DNA of 7,936 nt from Pseudomonadota bacterium (lineage in GTDB: Bacteria > Pseudomonadota > Alphaproteobacteria > Rhizobiales > Xanthobacteraceae). The first letter of the stretch is position 1. Every line of letters begins with the position of its first letter. The stretch is taken from NCBI GenBank assembly GCA_023390695.1, contig JAEWCJ010000181.1:1-7936 (forward strand). The letters run 5' to 3'. The notes below the pieces were generated by a model. That model worked only from the letters and a program-made list of their open reading frames with translations. It searched no databases and was not told the origin of the DNA. The translations under genes were made by a program, and so were the position numbers. Of this stretch, positions 6,867-7,936 are shown in pieces.

Positions 6867-6936
6867 GGCCGGGAATGTGGGCTGTGACCGAGTGCGAATC
6901 AACACTTTCCTGCTTGCTGAACACAAACCTCTCGAT

Positions 6937-6965
6937 TGTCATACCCGCCTTCGCGGGACATGACA
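6937..6965. repeat. 29-bp near-perfect palindrome in the polA-hrpB divergent gap
   Basis: Outer arms TGTCAT (6937-6942) and ATGACA (6960-6965) enclose an inner stem CCCGC (6944-6948) and GCGGG (6953-6957) around the loop CTTC. Between the arms are one unpaired base on the left and two on the right. It shares the CCCGC-nnnC-GCGGG core with the hairpin at 3803-3816, so I treat both as copies of a dispersed palindromic repeat. It lies 71 bp upstream of the polA start and 58 bp upstream of the hrpB start, so a regulatory role is possible but undemonstrated. Confidence 0.7.
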
Positions 6966-7023
6966 GAGATAGGGGAAAGGGCAGTGGATATTGTCGGGCA
7001 AAAGTGATTGTCATGATGCCGCT

Positions 7024-7936
7024 ATGAAATTTGATGCGCCCTTGCCCATCGACGCGGTTCTGCCGGAGCTGACAAGGGCTCTGGGCAGCCGCAATACCGC
7101 CGTGCTGGTGGCGCCGCCCGGCGCCGGCAAGACCACGCGCGTGCCGCTGGTGCTGGCGCGGGAAGCCTGGGCGAGCGCCAGGAAGATCATCGTGCTGGAA
7201 CCGCGGCGGCTGGCGGCGCGGGCAGCCGCCGAGCGCATGGCGAAGACCATCGGCGAGAAGGTCGGCGAGACGGTGGGCCTGCGCGTGCGCTTCGGCTCCA
7301 AGGTCTCGGCGAGAACCCGCATCGAGGTCGTCACCGAAGGCATCTTCACGCGCCTCGTGCTCGATGATCCGGAACTCAGCGGCATCGCCGCGGTGCTGTT
7401 CGACGAATTTCATGAGCGTTCGCTCGATGCCGATCTCGGTCTTGCTTTGGCGCGCGACGCGCAGCAGGGATTGCGCGAGGATCTGAAGATCCTGGTCATG
7501 TCGGCAACGCTCGATGGTGCGCGCGTGGCGAAGCTTCTCGGCGATGCGCCGGTGATCGAGAGCGAAGGCCGCGCGTTTCCGGTGACGACGCATTATCTCG
7601 GACGCGATCCACGCGCGCCCATCGACCGGCAGGTGGCGGATGCCGCCGCGCGCGCACTACGCGCAGAAAGCGGATCGCTACTGGTGTTTCTGCCCGGCGC
7701 GGGCGAAATCCACCGCACCGAAAGCTTGCTGAAGGAGCGCGTCTCCGATCCTTCTGTCGATGTCGTGGCCTTGTTCGGTGCGCTCGATGCGCGCGAACAG
7801 GATCAGGCCATTTCTCCCCCACCGGCCGGGCGGCGCAAGGTGGTGCTGGCAACCTCGATTGCGGAGACCTCGCTGACCATCGAGGGCGTGCGGGTCGTCA
7901 TCGATTCGGGGCTGGCGCGCGTGCCGCGCTTCGAGC
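7024..7936 (+). CDS. hrpB: ATP-dependent helicase HrpB, partial (C-terminus beyond window)
   Basis: The first 304 codons of a DEAH-type superfamily 2 helicase; full-length HrpB is usually about 800 residues or more. Seen in order: LPIDAVLPEL near the start, typical of HrpB; Walker A APPGAGKTT at 30-38; motif Ia EPRRLAARAAA at 59-69; motif II DEFH at 127-130, the HrpB variant of DEAH, followed by ERSLDADLGLAL; motif III SAT at 160-162; motif IV LVFLPGAGEI at 220-229; and motif V ATSIAETSLTIEGV at 276-289. HrpB is a putative RNA helicase whose cellular role is poorly defined. ATG 7024 is chosen by the family N-terminus; no clear Shine-Dalgarno is visible, and the frame is closed upstream by TAG at 6970-6972. 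It diverges from polA across a 157-bp gap. Confidence 0.95.
   Translation, partial: MKFDAPLPIDAVLPELTRALGSRNTAVLVAPPGAGKTTRVPLVLAREAWASARKIIVLEPRRLAARAAAERMAKTIGEKVGETVGLRVRFGSKVSARTRIEVVTEGIFTRLVLDDPELSGIAAVLFDEFHERSLDADLGLALARDAQQGLREDLKILVMSATLDGARVAKLLGDAPVIESEGRAFPVTTHYLGRDPRAPIDRQVADAAARALRAESGSLLVFLPGAGEIHRTESLLKERVSDPSVDVVALFGALDAREQDQAISPPPAGRRKVVLATSIAETSLTIEGVRVVIDSGLARVPRFE

Noticed and set aside
4095..6887. A 930-codon open frame antisense to polA
   Set aside because: Its codons are in exact register with polA codons, so it is open only because polA uses no TTA, CTA or TCA codons there. The product is low-complexity and His/Arg/Gly-rich, with no recognisable domain.
6867..6905. 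Possible leaderless polA promoter (TTGATT, 17 nt, CACATT on the minus strand)
   Set aside because: The second hexamer is a poor match to a -10 element and lies only about 7 nt from the ATG; similar matches arise easily by chance.
6472..7593. A 373-codon leftward frame covering the hrpB start and the polA N-terminus
   Set aside because: It is out of frame with polA and antisense to hrpB, both of which have clear family motifs; its product shows none.

Overview
The window reads as chromosomal DNA of a GC-rich alphaproteobacterium, most likely a Hyphomicrobiales (Rhizobiales) member near the Bradyrhizobium/Xanthobacteraceae group. I infer this from PyrE, PolA and the DUF2865-type protein, which resemble proteins I know from that order, and from strong avoidance of AT-rich codons. 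No database search was possible, so the genus is left open.

Layout. At the left edge, a leftward gene cut by the window start encodes an exported protein with an 11-residue Arg-Met-Ser-Ala-Pro-Pro type repeat. Divergent from it, after 135 bp, is a rightward FAD-dependent oxidoreductase of the L-2-hydroxyglutarate oxidase type (429-1523). Its end overlaps by 16 bp the end of a convergent leftward gene for a Cys-containing exported DUF2865-type protein (1508-2254). Then come three leftward genes, listed in transcription order: polA (start 6866), a YfcG/YghU-like glutathione S-transferase (start 3765) and pyrE (start about 3015). Gaps of 77 and 42 bp between them would allow co-transcription. 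Divergent from polA, after 157 bp, the ATP-dependent helicase gene hrpB runs off the right edge. No gene-free stretch exceeds 300 bases. I see no rRNA, tRNA, CRISPR array, insertion sequence or phage gene, and no promoter or intrinsic terminator I would defend.

How the genes fit together. This is mostly housekeeping content: DNA repair and replication (PolA), pyrimidine synthesis (PyrE), a putative thiol/glutathione enzyme, an RNA-helicase-like protein, one 2-hydroxyacid oxidoreductase and two small exported proteins of unknown function. I do not see a coherent undescribed multi-gene system.

The most notable point is in PolA. The 3'-5' proofreading domain is present and alignable, but all four metal-binding carboxylates are replaced (Ser421, Ala423, Ala500, Val576 at the places of E. 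coli Asp355, Glu357, Asp424, Asp501), while the polymerase and 5'-nuclease catalytic residues I checked are intact. Second in interest are the repeat-bearing exported protein at the left edge and two related CCCGC/GCGGG palindromes lying just before and just after polA.
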